Shown: in pieces, positions 16,634 to 26,401 of the stretch
Layout: each line of letters opens with the position of its first letter
How positions within the stretch are numbered: the first letter of the stretch is position 1
From: an uncultured Pseudodesulfovibrio sp.
GTDB taxonomy: Bacteria > Desulfobacterota > Desulfovibrionia > Desulfovibrionales > Desulfovibrionaceae
Assembly: GCF_963664965.1 (NCBI RefSeq)
Contig: NZ_OY761823.1
Span: 196,001-260,000 of the forward strand
Length of the DNA: 64,000 nt
Direction: 5' to 3'
Program-made: the position numbers and the translations under genes
Notes under the pieces: model-generated
Told to the model about the DNA's origin: nothing
Database searches by the model: none
What the model saw: the letters and a program-made list of their open reading frames with translations, nothing else

Positions 16634-17905
16634 CTATTTGTCAGCGCCCATGGGGATGCGGCCAATCTTCTTGGCGTAGGACAATGCCACGGTACGGTAC
16701 ACGAGATGGCCGAGCTTGGACCAGGGGAGGTACGCAAGCAGCATGAAGACCGTAATCAGGTGTACGTAGTAAACCGGGTAAGCCAGTATGGCTGCGCCGA
16801 GGACACGGAAGACCATGGCACCGATACCGGTCAGGAAGATGGTCCAGATCAGGGTGATCAGGTACCAGTCATACCAGCTGGAAGACTGCTTGGTCTCGTC
16901 CAGATTTACCCTGCGCTTGGTCAGCGCGATCAGGCCGTACACACCCAAACCAGCGCCAACGAGGGCGAGCAGCTTGATCGGGTGGTAGAACGGCATCGGA
17001 GTGTGGCCGATAGCGGACACGATGCCGCCAAGGCCTTCGATGCCGATATTACGGAGCAGCCAGCCGCCCCAGTGACTACCGGCGACGACGCCGGTAACGA
17101 CCATCAGAGCGATGAAGGCGAACATGAGCCAGCGGTGGCCGGTTGCGCGCTTCACGTCGAGTTCGTCTGCGTCTTCGTCGTTGCAGTCGAGGAACTGGGT
17201 GTGCTGCAGGATTTCGTATTTCACGGTATCAATGAGCGCTTCAATCATGTTCGGAGCGTCCTTGCGGCCCACGATGAACGTCTTGGGCTGCGCGTCAAAC
17301 GCCTTGAGCATGTTGCGGACACCCGCATAGAAGCCCCAGATCATGAAGGCGAACACTGCCATGAAGACCGGGTCGATGGTGTAATCGCCGGGGAACAGTC
17401 CACCGAATGCGATGATGCCGTCCTCGACCGGAACCCAGCCGTGGCTGGCGGCGTCCCAAGCGAACTCGGGCAGGAAAGAGCCGAGCTTGCCGGCCATGAT
17501 GACCCAGATGATGCCGTAGAGGATCGCCGGAACGGCGGCCAGCGGCAGCATGCCCGAAGAGCTGGACATCAGCTTGCCGATGATCGGAAGCGGAGCCAGA
17601 TTGCGGTAGGCCATGTTACGCAGGGCGGACAGCAGGTCGCCCGGTTTGGCACCACGCGGGCACAGGTCGGAACAGGTGCCGCAGTTGTGGCAAAGCCAGA
17701 TGTCGATATCATTGACCAGGCGGTCTTTCAGACCCCACTGCGCCCAGACCATTTCCTTACGCGGGTAAGGATTGTCAGCCGGGGAGAGCGGGCACACGAC
17801 AGAGCATGTGGCGCACTGGTAGCATTTCTTCAAAGAGTCGCCACCGACTTCCTGCAACTCTTTAACGAAGTTAAGGTCCGGTTGTACCTTGACGGTATTT
17901 GACAT
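16634..17905 (-). CDS. qmoC: Quinone-interacting membrane-bound oxidoreductase subunit QmoC
   Basis: A 423-residue fusion of an HdrC-like iron-sulfur domain and an HdrE/NarI-like membrane cytochrome b. Two cluster motifs are present: CYQCATCSVVCPLSP and CHNCGTCSDLCPRG. Six or so membrane helices follow, with histidines suited to heme b (for example HPIKLLAL and YYVHLITVF). It is the quinone-binding membrane anchor that sends electrons via QmoB/A towards AprAB. The ATG at 17905 has an AGGAGG site; the longer upstream frame is discarded. Confidence 0.95.
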   Translation of the reverse strand: MSNTVKVQPDLNFVKELQEVGGDSLKKCYQCATCSVVCPLSPADNPYPRKEMVWAQWGLKDRLVNDIDIWLCHNCGTCSDLCPRGAKPGDLLSALRNMAYRNLAPLPIIGKLMSSSSGMLPLAAVPAILYGIIWVIMAGKLGSFLPEFAWDAASHGWVPVEDGIIAFGGLFPGDYTIDPVFMAVFAFMIWGFYAGVRNMLKAFDAQPKTFIVGRKDAPNMIEALIDTVKYEILQHTQFLDCNDEDADELDVKRATGHRWLMFAFIALMVVTGVVAGSHWGGWLLRNIGIEGLGGIVSAIGHTPMPFYHPIKLLALVGAGLGVYGLIALTKRRVNLDETKQSSSWYDWYLITLIWTIFLTGIGAMVFRVLGAAILAYPVYYVHLITVFMLLAYLPWSKLGHLVYRTVALSYAKKIGRIPMGADK

Positions 17906-17915
17906 GCCGTACCTC

Positions 17916-20192
17916 CTAGTAGCCCTTGAACGGGTTGGGGCCGAAGTTGGTTGTAATATTCTCAACGAACTCGTCGATCATGTCCGGAACCTGGTCGTAC
18001 ATGTCGATGGAGACTTCGTACTGTTCGACACGTTCGGGCTCGACACCCAGACGTCCGAGAGACTCAGCGATGTTTTCCTTGCGGCGGTTACACAGCTCGG
18101 AACCCTTGACGAAGTGGCACTGGTAATCGTCACCATACTTGCAGCCAAGCATCATCACGCCGTCAACACCCTTGGACATGGCGTCGGCGACCCAGATGGC
18201 GTTGACCGAACCGAGGCAACGGACCGGGATGAAGCGCACGTATGGGCTCCAGCTCTTGCCGCGCATGGCAGCCATATCGAGTGCCGGGTAGGCGTCGTTC
18301 TCGCAGGCCAGGACGATGATGCGGGGACCGCCTTCGTCCAGGGTATCGGGAACCTTGACTTCCTTGATGGCGGAACCGATCTGGTCGATGCCGTAGTTGG
18401 CAAAGGAGATGACGCGTTCAGGACATGCACCCATGCAGGTACCGCAACGGCGGCAACGCGTGGGGTTCGGAAGCGGCGTACCCTTCTCGTCATCATCCAG
18501 AGCGCCGAACGGGCATTCCTCGGTGCAACGTTTGCACTGCGTACAACGCATGAAGTTGAACTCGGGGAAGCTCAGGTCGCCGGAGCGGGGATGCACGGAC
18601 ATGCCGCGGTTGGCGGATTCAATGCACTGAATGGCCTTGAGGGCGGCACCGGCGGCATCTTCTTCGGCCAGACCGAGACCCATGGGCTGACGTACGCAAC
18701 CTGCTGCGTAAACGCCGGTACGACGGGTTTCGTAGGGGAAGCAGATGTAGTTGGAATCCGCGAATCCGTCGAACAGTTCCAGATCCGGGAATGCCGGACC
18801 CTGACGGTAGACGAAGTTCATGGTCGGATTGGCTGCGGTGGTCGGGACGATGGCGGTCGGCACGACAACGAGGTCGGCAGAGATAGCCACGTCTGCGCCC
18901 AGCAGGGTATCCTTGGCCTTGATGACCACGCTGCTGCCGACTTCTTCAACGCCGGTAACAGTACCCTTGGTCAGCATGACGCCCGGATCATCCTGAGCAG
19001 CCTGATAGTATTTCTCGTTGATACCGGGGACCATCATGTGATCGTAGATCACGTAGGCCAGGGCATTCGGAGCGAGTTCGCGCACATAATTGGCCTGCTT
19101 CAGGGCGACCAGAGAGGTCAGCTCGGAGCTGTAGGCCAGATGCTTGGCAGACTCTTTATCTTCATACTTGAAGGTCTCGCATTCTTCCTCATCTTCCTTG
19201 GTGTCGTCGCACGGCAGGTCTTCGGGAGCCTCACAGGCGTCGCCGCAGGGACCGTAGGAAACGTCCTTGGTCAGCAGGGAAGTATCGACGATGAAGGCGA
19301 CCGAATTCGGGGTCTTGCCGTCAGCAGTCTTGATGCCACCGTTGGCAGCCATGGCTTCCAGTTCGGCGGTGGTCACGACGTTCTTGATGGTGCCGTAACC
19401 GAGCGGTGCGAGGAATTCGGGCTTGCCCGGTACCCAACCGGTAGCCATGACGACTGCGCCGACTTCGTACTCGGTACCACCGACGGTGGCCTTGTACTGT
19501 GCCGGAGCGCCGGCCAGGGCTTCAACGGTAGCGCCGGTGATGACCTGAATGTTTTCGGTTCCTTCAACCTCGGCGATCAGTGCGTCGATGCCGATTTCCT
19601 GTTCGCGCTCGCTGAACGGTGCGCCCAGGGGGAAGGATTTGTACATGGTGGCAGCCTTGCCGCCGAGCGTATCAGCCTGCTCGACCAGCATGACCGGATA
19701 GCCCATGCTTGCGGCGTTGAGGGCCGCTTTCATGCCGGTGAAACCGCCACCAACGACCATGATGGTCTTGTAGGCGTCCGGAAGCTCCGGTTCGGGGATG
19801 CGGCTCTTGTTGAGCTTGATGATCCCCATGTTGGTGTAGTCCTTGGCGATGACTTCCATCTGACCGGGGAACTGCGGGTCTTCCTGATAGGACCACACGC
19901 AGTGCTCGCGCAGATTGACGCGCTCGACCTGGACTTCTTCGCCGAACTTGAACACGTCCCACTTGGCACGGGGGGAACAGGCGGCGCAGACAACACCGTC
20001 CAGCCCGTGCTCGGCAATATCGGCCTCAATCATGGCCTTGCCTTCGGGGCTGCACAGTACAGGGTTGGACTTGGCCACAGCCACAGCGGCGGAGTGTTTG
20101 CCGTTGGCGCAGAATTCGGCCAGACCGTCAACATCGATATTGGCACCGATGTCACAGCCTCCACAGATATATACTCCAAGCTTTTCAGCCAT
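17916..20192 (-). CDS. qmoB: Quinone-interacting membrane-bound oxidoreductase subunit QmoB
   Basis: A 758-residue HdrA-like flavoprotein on the cytoplasmic face. Order of parts: an N-terminal HdrA module (GVYICGGCDIGANIDV), an FAD Rossmann motif TIMVVGGGFTGMKAAL, and an acidic Cys-containing insertion around CGDACEAPEDLPC. Two 4Fe-4S motifs (CTQCKRCTEECPFGA, CRRCGTCMGACPE) and a C-terminal MvhD-like domain (MMLGCKYGDDYQCHF) complete it. This fits the Qmo role of moving electrons between quinol and APS reductase, possibly by bifurcation or confurcation. The stop is followed after ten bases by qmoC. GGGAGG precedes the ATG. Confidence 0.95.
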   Translation of the reverse strand: MAEKLGVYICGGCDIGANIDVDGLAEFCANGKHSAAVAVAKSNPVLCSPEGKAMIEADIAEHGLDGVVCAACSPRAKWDVFKFGEEVQVERVNLREHCVWSYQEDPQFPGQMEVIAKDYTNMGIIKLNKSRIPEPELPDAYKTIMVVGGGFTGMKAALNAASMGYPVMLVEQADTLGGKAATMYKSFPLGAPFSEREQEIGIDALIAEVEGTENIQVITGATVEALAGAPAQYKATVGGTEYEVGAVVMATGWVPGKPEFLAPLGYGTIKNVVTTAELEAMAANGGIKTADGKTPNSVAFIVDTSLLTKDVSYGPCGDACEAPEDLPCDDTKEDEEECETFKYEDKESAKHLAYSSELTSLVALKQANYVRELAPNALAYVIYDHMMVPGINEKYYQAAQDDPGVMLTKGTVTGVEEVGSSVVIKAKDTLLGADVAISADLVVVPTAIVPTTAANPTMNFVYRQGPAFPDLELFDGFADSNYICFPYETRRTGVYAAGCVRQPMGLGLAEEDAAGAALKAIQCIESANRGMSVHPRSGDLSFPEFNFMRCTQCKRCTEECPFGALDDDEKGTPLPNPTRCRRCGTCMGACPERVISFANYGIDQIGSAIKEVKVPDTLDEGGPRIIVLACENDAYPALDMAAMRGKSWSPYVRFIPVRCLGSVNAIWVADAMSKGVDGVMMLGCKYGDDYQCHFVKGSELCNRRKENIAESLGRLGVEPERVEQYEVSIDMYDQVPDMIDEFVENITTNFGPNPFKGY

Positions 20193-20195
20193 TGG

Positions 20196-21431
20196 TTACC
20201 TCCCTACCACGGTTTGAATCGCCTTCATCGCGGCAGCAGTGCCGGACTGGGCGGTCTTCATGACATCAAGCGGCTGCTTGGCGCAACCGGCGGCGAAGAT
20301 ACCCTCGCCATCGATGACGAAACCGTCGGCGTCAACGGAGCCGGCTGGTGCCGGGATGCCGTCGAGGCTGGGCTGCATGCCAGTGGCAAGCACGACCATG
20401 TCGAACTTTTCGTCAGTCTTGATGCCAGTGATGGCATTCTCGACGGTGACAATCGGGTTGCCGGCAGCATCTTCGACGATGGCGGCAACCTTGCCCTTCA
20501 CCAGGCTGAGCTTGTCGTCCTGCTCGGTGATGGACTTGAACTTGTCGTAGCGACCGGGGGTACGCAGATCGATGTAGTACACGGTGACGTTGGCGTCACT
20601 GCGCTCACGGACGTAGCGGACATGCTTCAAGGAAGCCATACAGCAGATGTACGAACAGTAGTTCAGGTGATTCTGGTCACGGGAACCGGCACACTGCACA
20701 AACGCGATCTTCTTGGGCTCGGCACCGTCGGAAGGACGCTGGATCTTGCCGTTGGTCGGTCCGTTGGGGGATGCCAGTCGCTCGAACTGCATATTGGTGA
20801 CAACGTTCTTGAGAGCGCCGCCGCCGAGGTTGGTCAGGTTGGAAACATCGTAGGGCTTCCATCCGGTAGCAACAACGATGGCACCGACACTCAGTTCGAG
20901 GGTCTTTTCAGCGTCTTCAAGATTGACGGCGTCATACGGGCAGGCGTTCTTGATGGCAGCCAGCTCGGTGTCGGACGCATTATCAGCGTCCACCACATAG
21001 CGCATGGGGAACATGAAAGGATGTGTCTTGTACGCGAGACCGCGGGAACCGGTGCCGAAATCGAATTCGGATTCGACCTTTGTGGAAGTCGCCTTCTCAC
21101 ATTCGCCGCAGGCGGTACATTTTTCGTTCACGAAGCGGGGACGCTGCGTGATCTTCACGTCGTAGTTGCCGACAGAGCCGGAAACGGACGCAACGTCAGC
21201 CATGGTGATGACTTTGACGTTAGGGTTGTTTTTGATGCGCTGGAACTGAATCTCCAGACCGCAGGACGGAGGACACAGCTTCGGGAAATACTGATTCAGC
21301 TGTGCGACCCGACCCCCGATGTAGGGATTGGTTTCAACGATGTAGACCTCGTAGCCGACTTCGGCAGCTTCGAGGGCGGCGGTGATTCCTGCGAATCCCC
21401 CACCTACAACGAGAATACTGTTATTCGACAT
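20196..21431 (-). CDS. qmoA: Quinone-interacting membrane-bound oxidoreductase subunit QmoA
   Basis: A 411-residue HdrA-like flavoprotein with N-terminal FAD motif SILVVGGGFAGITAALEAAE, the HdrA-type FPKLCPPSCGLE segment, a CTACGEC half-cluster and a distal FAD-closing segment IFAAGCAKQPLDV. It partners QmoB and docks near AprAB. The ATG at 21431 is preceded by GGAGGAGTTAAGAGA; an upstream in-frame start is unnecessary. qmoB begins three bases after its stop. Confidence 0.95.
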   Translation of the reverse strand: MSNNSILVVGGGFAGITAALEAAEVGYEVYIVETNPYIGGRVAQLNQYFPKLCPPSCGLEIQFQRIKNNPNVKVITMADVASVSGSVGNYDVKITQRPRFVNEKCTACGECEKATSTKVESEFDFGTGSRGLAYKTHPFMFPMRYVVDADNASDTELAAIKNACPYDAVNLEDAEKTLELSVGAIVVATGWKPYDVSNLTNLGGGALKNVVTNMQFERLASPNGPTNGKIQRPSDGAEPKKIAFVQCAGSRDQNHLNYCSYICCMASLKHVRYVRERSDANVTVYYIDLRTPGRYDKFKSITEQDDKLSLVKGKVAAIVEDAAGNPIVTVENAITGIKTDEKFDMVVLATGMQPSLDGIPAPAGSVDADGFVIDGEGIFAAGCAKQPLDVMKTAQSGTAAAMKAIQTVVGR

Positions 21432-21486
21432 TCTCTTAACTCCTCCCGAATAAAGTTGAGGCTTCAAGCCAAAAAAATGGCCTAAA

Positions 21487-21581
21487 CCCGGACCGGGAGC
21501 GGGATTCCCGGCCCGGATTCAGACCATTTTCAGCCCCGGTAGACTTTGAAGAGAGTGCGGGTCCGGGGGACCCGCACTCTC
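21487..21581 (-). promoter_or_regulatory. Two strong hairpins between aprA and qmoA
   Basis: One hairpin at 21551-21581 has a 14-bp perfect stem (GAGAGTGCGGGTCC, loop GGG). A second at 21488-21516 has 11 pairs with one wobble and a 7-nt loop. Neither has a U tract. They could stabilise the very abundant aprBA message or act as a partial terminator, so that qmo is made at a lower level. Confidence 0.6.
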
Positions 21582-21607
21582 GGGATGATCAATCTAACCT
21601 AAGAGAC

Positions 21608-23605
21608 TTAGGCGTCGGGGATGATCTTGACGTAAGGCTTCTTGAAGACAGTAGTCACGCCAGTGGCGGGATCGTACTTGGAGTTACAGAAGCACTTCCA
21701 CTTGGAATCGTCCAGACCCATGAAGTCGCCGCGGTAGTAGAAGCCCGGGTAGCGGGATTCTTCGCGGAACTCGATGTGCTGCATGTGCAGGCGGACGGTC
21801 CACAGGCGGTGGAACTGTTCCCAACAGCGCATCAGTTCGTGGAGATCACGAGCTGCGAGCTTCTTGGAATCTTCTTCCATCATGCCGAGCAGCCAGAAAC
21901 CGGTGTTCAGCAGAGCCTTGGAGGTCATGTACAGAGTAGCAACACCACCACCGTATTCATCGGTGCACTTGATGAGGCGCATCATGAAGTTGTGCGGAGT
22001 GATGTAAGCGGGGTTGACAACAGGATCGGTGGAACCGGCCTTGTTCTCTTCGTAGGTGTACCAGGGCTGGTAGATCTCTTTAGCGAGGTCAGCAGCGTTT
22101 TCCTTCGGAGCAGGCTTGAAGTCCTTGTGGTCGACAACCCAACGGACCATCTGCTTACCGACGATACGGCCTTCAGCATGGGAACCGGAGGAGAACTTGT
22201 GACCGGAAGCGCCAACACCATCAGCACAGGTCCAGAGGCCGTTGACGGTGGTCATACGGTTGTAGACCTTACCGTTGTCAGCTTTGACCTTGTAGGAATC
22301 GGGAACCCATTCTTCGTCCGGGCCGGAGCACCAGATGCCGCAGCAACCGGAGTGGGAGCCGAGGAGGTAAGGTTCGGTGGGCATGATCTCGGAACCGCGG
22401 TCTTCAGGAGCGCAGTTGGTGGCAGCCCAGAGGTTGGCCTGACCGACGCACATGTCGAGGAAGTCTTCCCAAGCCTCAGACTCGAGGTGCTTCCATTCGG
22501 GACCGGAGAGGTCGCCGCCGACGGTGTTCAGCAGGGCAGTCTTGGTGTCCATGAAGATCGGGCCGCGGCCTTCACGCATTTCACGGAGCATCATGTGGTT
22601 ACGCAGGCAAGTGGGGATGATGTGACCCTTGGCGTAGCCGCGATCCTCGTAAGGCTTCAGCATAGCACGGTTGGTCTCGCAGTAATCCTCACCCTTGTAG
22701 TTGGTAGCTTTGGCCTTGAAGAGGAGGAACCAAGCGCCGACCGGACCGTAACCGTCTTTGAAACGGGCGGGGACGAAGCGGTTTTCCATCATGGTCATTT
22801 CGCCGCCAACCTGGGCAACCATGGTGTAGGTGGAACCAGCGTTCCAGACGGGGTACCAAGCGCGACCCATACCCTCACCAGTGGAGCGGGGACGGTACAC
22901 GTTAACAGCACCACCACAAGCAACAACAGCAGCGTTGCACTTGTAGACGTAGACTTTGTTTTCGCGAGTGGAGAAACCAACAGCACCAGCGATGCGGTTG
23001 GGCTCGTTAGCGTCGAGGAGCATCTTAACGATGAACACACGCTCAACGTAGCGATCTTCACCAATGGCGTTCTTAGCAGCTTCAGCAACGATGCACTTGT
23101 AGGACTCACCGTTGATCATGATCTGCCAGCGACCGGAGCGGACCGGATCGGCGCCGTTACGGATGGCGAGGCCTTCAGCCTTAGCCTTGGCACCGTCGAG
23201 GTTCTTGCCGTCTTTCTTGACCCAAACGGGGAGGCCCCATTCTTCGAAGAGATGGACGGAATCATCAACGTGACGACCGAGGTCGAAGATGAGGTCCTCA
23301 CGGACGATGCCCATGAGGTCGGTGCGGACCATGCGGACGTAATCGTCAACATCGTTGTCACCGCAGTAGGTGTTAATTGCGGACAGACCCTGTGCAACGG
23401 CACCGGAGCGCTCGAGGGAGGCCTTGTCAACGAGTTCGAGGGTAATGGAAGGATCAACTTTCTCGATCCAGCGCATGGCTTCGAAAGCCGCGCCACAGTT
23501 ACCCATGCCACCGCCGACCATCAGGATATCAACGTCTTTCTCGATGATTTCCGGCTCGGCGAGAGCAACACCCTTGGAAGCTTCTTTGCTGGGAAGCAGA
23601 GGCAT
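21608..23605 (-). CDS. aprA: Adenylylsulfate (APS) reductase, alpha subunit
   Basis: The 665-residue FAD subunit of dissimilatory APS reductase, which reduces APS to AMP and sulfite in the cytoplasm. It starts with a succinate-dehydrogenase-type FAD site (DVDILMVGGGMGNCGAAFEA) and has RSGAVAQGLSAINTYCG next to the flavin. NAAVVACGGAVNVYRPRS and the substrate-channel part CGIWCSGPDEEWVPD follow, and it ends FKKPYVKIIPDA. Length and order match the Desulfovibrio enzyme. An AGGAG site precedes the ATG. Codon choice is highly restricted, as expected for a very highly expressed gene. Confidence 0.97.
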   Translation of the reverse strand: MPLLPSKEASKGVALAEPEIIEKDVDILMVGGGMGNCGAAFEAMRWIEKVDPSITLELVDKASLERSGAVAQGLSAINTYCGDNDVDDYVRMVRTDLMGIVREDLIFDLGRHVDDSVHLFEEWGLPVWVKKDGKNLDGAKAKAEGLAIRNGADPVRSGRWQIMINGESYKCIVAEAAKNAIGEDRYVERVFIVKMLLDANEPNRIAGAVGFSTRENKVYVYKCNAAVVACGGAVNVYRPRSTGEGMGRAWYPVWNAGSTYTMVAQVGGEMTMMENRFVPARFKDGYGPVGAWFLLFKAKATNYKGEDYCETNRAMLKPYEDRGYAKGHIIPTCLRNHMMLREMREGRGPIFMDTKTALLNTVGGDLSGPEWKHLESEAWEDFLDMCVGQANLWAATNCAPEDRGSEIMPTEPYLLGSHSGCCGIWCSGPDEEWVPDSYKVKADNGKVYNRMTTVNGLWTCADGVGASGHKFSSGSHAEGRIVGKQMVRWVVDHKDFKPAPKENAADLAKEIYQPWYTYEENKAGSTDPVVNPAYITPHNFMMRLIKCTDEYGGGVATLYMTSKALLNTGFWLLGMMEEDSKKLAARDLHELMRCWEQFHRLWTVRLHMQHIEFREESRYPGFYYRGDFMGLDDSKWKCFCNSKYDPATGVTTVFKKPYVKIIPDA

Positions 23606-23677
23606 AATATTACTCCTAGTATTATACGTGATTCAAGTAGTCTAAAAAGACTGTTACAAAACTATCGCAAATCGTAA

Positions 23678-24178
23678 TTAAACGAGGTTTGCGTAGTCTT
23701 CCATCTTCCACTCTTTCTTCAGGTCAGCTTCGGTGACGGAAGCTTCTTCCATAGCAGTGGCCTTCGGGGCGACGAGCTCGGACTCAGTGAACAGAAGTTC
23801 GTTGTCCAGATCGGTGGGCTCGGGCTTACCTTCGAAAGGCTTGATGGAACCTTCAGGGGTGGTACGGATGGGGAACTTGAAGCGCTTCACGCTGCCATTA
23901 CGGAATTTAATGGTCCACATGATGTCTTCAGCGGAACGCATCGGGATGGAGGTACCACCCATGGGTGCGAAGTCAGCATACGGACGAGCTTCGATTGCGC
24001 CCTGGGGGCAAATCTTGACGCAGGAGTAGCACTCCCAGCAAGCAGAAGGTTCCTGGTTGTAAGCCTTCATTTCGTCAGCATCCAGGATCATCAGATCGTT
24101 CGGGCAAATGTACATGCAGGCGGTCTTTTCGCCACCCTTGCAGCCGTCACATTTTTCCGGGTTAACAAAAGTCGGCAT
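23678..24178 (-). CDS. aprB: Adenylylsulfate (APS) reductase, beta subunit
   Basis: A 166-residue ferredoxin-like subunit with two 4Fe-4S clusters, ligated by CDGCKGGEKTACMYICP and CWECYSCVKICPQGA. The insertion in the first motif is typical of AprB, where one cluster has an unusually low potential. The C-terminal tail wraps AprA in known structures. It lies 72 bases upstream of aprA and starts the operon, with TTTAGGAGGAG before the ATG. Confidence 0.96.
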   Translation of the reverse strand: MPTFVNPEKCDGCKGGEKTACMYICPNDLMILDADEMKAYNQEPSACWECYSCVKICPQGAIEARPYADFAPMGGTSIPMRSAEDIMWTIKFRNGSVKRFKFPIRTTPEGSIKPFEGKPEPTDLDNELLFTESELVAPKATAMEEASVTEADLKKEWKMEDYANLV

Positions 24179-24274
24179 AACTTCTCCTCCTAAAGGGTTT
24201 TATTATTCTAAAAACCGACGTCCTCTACCTAAACAGAAAATACAGCGCCCGATAACTAAGTGGGCGGAAACTGG

Positions 24275-24303
24275 GAATTAGCAAGACCACAACCCCTTGT
24301 CAA
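24275..24303 (-). promoter_or_regulatory. Sigma-70 promoter of aprB-aprA-qmo
   Basis: On the minus strand TTGACA, a 17-base spacer and TAATTC lie about 100 bases upstream of aprB. Confidence 0.65.
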
Positions 24304-24653
24304 CGAGAAAGTGAATTTTTGAACAAGCAGTGCAATCATACACGGACAAAGGCCTTGAAAACCCCACTTAGGCCATCAACGCCCTCTTTATTCCCGCCAA
24401 AGAAGGGCCTGCCTTGATAAATAGGATTTTTCATCAAAACCACCAACGCTTTTAGGTTATATAGTCAAATAATGGCAAGCCTTTTTTCAACGTGTCGCCC
24501 AATTATAACTTTGGCAATGCAACATGCTGAAATAATTAGTCATATTTTAACGACATCCACGTCGTGTTTCTAGACTTTTTTGCGACATTTTCTACGCGTT
24601 ATTTTGTCGCCTTACTTATATGAAATAGTCGCAGACTTGTCGGAAAAAAGCGC

Positions 24654-24682
24654 TTGACACGACTTTCACAAACGGACATTAA
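24654..24682 (+). promoter_or_regulatory. Sigma-70 promoter of sat, with a candidate Rex half-site
   Basis: TTGACA, a 17-base spacer and CATTAA precede sat by about 110 bases. The stretch 24654-24671 reads TTGACAC-GACT-TTCACAA. Its right half equals the Rex half-site TTCACAA; its left half matches only partly. Rex is known to control sat in Desulfovibrio, so an operator here is plausible but not established. Confidence 0.6.
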
Positions 24683-24792
24683 AGGTTGACCCTAATAACG
24701 GGAAATCATCATGGAATCGGGGCGGTATACTTCGTACGCCATGACACAAGGCAATGGTTTTTTTGAAAAAACATCTTTTTTAGGAGGCTTAA

Positions 24793-26076
24793 ATGTCCAA
24801 CCTCGTAGCACCTCACGGTGGTAAAGGTCTCGTCTGCTGCCTGCTCGAAGGCGCTGAGCTCGAAGCTGAAATCAAAAAGGCCGAAGGCCTGAAGACCCTC
24901 GATATTTCTGATCGTGCCAAGGGCGACCTGATCATGATGGGTATCGGCGGTTTCTCTCCGCTGAACGGCTTCATGACCAAGGCTGACTGGGCCGGCGTTT
25001 GTGAAAAATTCCTGATGGCTGATGGCACCTTCTGGCCCATCCCCATCACTCTCGACACCGATGACGAAGACGTCAAAGTGGGCGACGAAGTCGCTCTGAA
25101 GGCTGCTGACGGCACCGTCTACGCAACCATGAAGGTTGAAGAAAAGTTCGAGATGACCGAAGCCGACAAGAAGTGGGAATGCGAACTCGTCTACAAGGGC
25201 GAAGGCGAAGACTCCGCTGACGACAAGTTCTGGGAAGTTGCCATGGAAGATCATCCGGGCGTCCAGATGGTCATGGCTCAGGGCAAGTACAACCTGGCCG
25301 GTCCCGTCAAGGTCCTCTCCGAAGGCGACTACGCCGAGCGTTTCCCCGGTGTCTACCTGACCCCCACTCAGATCCGCGAAGAAATGACCAAGCGCGGCTG
25401 GTCCAAGGTTGCCGCTCTTCAGCTGCGTAACCCCATGCACCGCTCCCACGAATTCCTGGCCAAGATCGCCATCGAAGTGTGTGACGGTTGTGTCATCCAC
25501 TCCCTGATCGGTAACCTGAAGCCGGGCGACATCCCCGGAGATGTCCGCATCAAGTGCATCCAGACCCTGATCGACAACTACTTCGTGCCCGAGAACGTCA
25601 TCAACGCCGGTTACCCGCTTGACATGCGTTACGCTGGTCCCCGTGAAGGTCTCATCCACGCTACCTTCCGCCAGAACTACGGCATCAACAACATGCTGAT
25701 CGGTCGTGACCACGCTGGTGTTGGCGACTTCTACGGCCTGTTCGAGGCTCAGGACATCTTCAAGCGTATTCCTTACGTCAACGAAGCTTGCCCGGAACCC
25801 GGCAAGGCTCTGCTCTGCCAGCCCATGAACATTGACTGGACCTTCTACTGCTACAAGTGCGACGGCATGGCTTCCATGCGTACGTGCCCCCACGGCAAGG
25901 AAGACCGCGTCATCCTTTCCGGCACCAAGCTCCGCAAGGGCCTGTCCGAAGGCGCCGAGATTCCGGATCACTTCGGTCGTGACGAAGTCCTCGTCATCCT
26001 GCGCGACTACTACGAGAACCTGACCGAAAAGGTCGAGGTCAAGATGCAGAAGGCCGCTTCCGGCGCAGACATGTAA
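24793..26076 (+). CDS. sat: Sulfate adenylyltransferase (ATP sulfurylase)
   Basis: A 427-residue homo-oligomeric ATP sulfurylase that activates sulfate to APS, the first step of dissimilatory sulfate reduction. The active-site signature [15 protein letters not shown] (the QxRN and HxxH motifs) is intact. [13 protein letters not shown] and the C-terminal SGTKLRKGL also match. Zn-type cysteines appear in [27 protein letters not shown] site lies before the ATG. It is monocistronic and divergent from apr-qmo. Confidence 0.97.
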   Translation: MSNLVAPHGGKGLVCCLLEGAELEAEIKKAEGLKTLDISDRAKGDLIMMGIGGFSPLNGFMTKADWAGVCEKFLMADGTFWPIPITLDTDDEDVKVGDEVALKAADGTVYATMKVEEKFEMTEADKKWECELVYKGEGEDSADDKFWEVAMEDHPGVQMVMAQGKYNLAGPVKVLSEGDYAERFPGVYLTPTQIREEMTKRGWSKVAALQLRNPMHRSHEFLAKIAIEVCDGCVIHSLIGNLKPGDIPGDVRIKCIQTLIDNYFVPENVINAGYPLDMRYAGPREGLIHATFRQNYGINNMLIGRDHAGVGDFYGLFEAQDIFKRIPYVNEACPEPGKALLCQPMNIDWTFYCYKCDGMASMRTCPHGKEDRVILSGTKLRKGLSEGAEIPDHFGRDEVLVILRDYYENLTEKVEVKMQKAASGADM

Positions 26077-26107
26077 TTGTCCGCCGGTCAGCCCAAGCTG
26101 ACTATTC

Positions 26108-26146
26108 AAAGGGTGAGACGGCACTGCCGTCTCACCCTTTTCTTTT
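26108..26146 (+). terminator. Rho-independent terminator of sat
   Basis: A perfect 15-bp stem AAAGGGTGAGACGGC-ACT-GCCGTCTCACCCTTT, followed by TCTTTT. Confidence 0.94.
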
Positions 26147-26401
26147 GCCGTCACCACCGCTGGCAACGAATGTATTGTTTCCGCTTTTGAAGTGAAGTGC
26201 TGGGTCAGTGTATTGTGAATTTTTTATCATCCCCTGCCGCCGAGCATCCAGACAGGAATAGACGTGCAAGTGAAGCTGTTCACAAATAACCGCTTGTGAA
26301 AATTTGACTTACCTCCCGTGTATCGCTTCCCCGCCGCCTGAAACAAAAAGACCCCTGCCGATAACGGCAGAGGTCTCTCGCACGGGTCATTCCGATGAAA
26401 G
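26147..26401. other. Intergenic region between the sat and rubrerythrin terminators
   Basis: The two genes converge. Apart from their terminators I see no gene or regulatory signal. Confidence 0.5.
26346..26376 (-). terminator. Rho-independent terminator of the rubrerythrin gene
   Basis: A 12-bp stem (AGACCCCTGCCG / CGGCAGAGGTCT, one wobble), loop ATAA, with a T tail on the minus strand. Confidence 0.88.

Larger units (their letters stand above)
24179..24792. other. Divergent control region between aprBA-qmo and sat
   Basis: A 614-bp AT-rich, gene-free region. It holds a sigma-70 promoter for each direction (listed separately) and long leaders, so transcript-level control is possible. Nothing else coding was seen. 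Confidence 0.6.

Noticed and set aside
17889-21485. A 1198-codon open frame antisense to qmoA and qmoB
   Set aside because: It is the mirror of biased GC-rich codons. It has no family signal, while the opposite strand carries complete Qmo proteins with ribosome sites.
21776-23677. A 633-codon open frame antisense to aprA
   Set aside because: The opposite strand is an unmistakable AprA. The antisense translation is hydrophobic and acidic noise.
24709-26166. A 485-codon open frame antisense to sat
   Set aside because: Sat is complete on the plus strand with motifs and signals. The antisense frame has neither.
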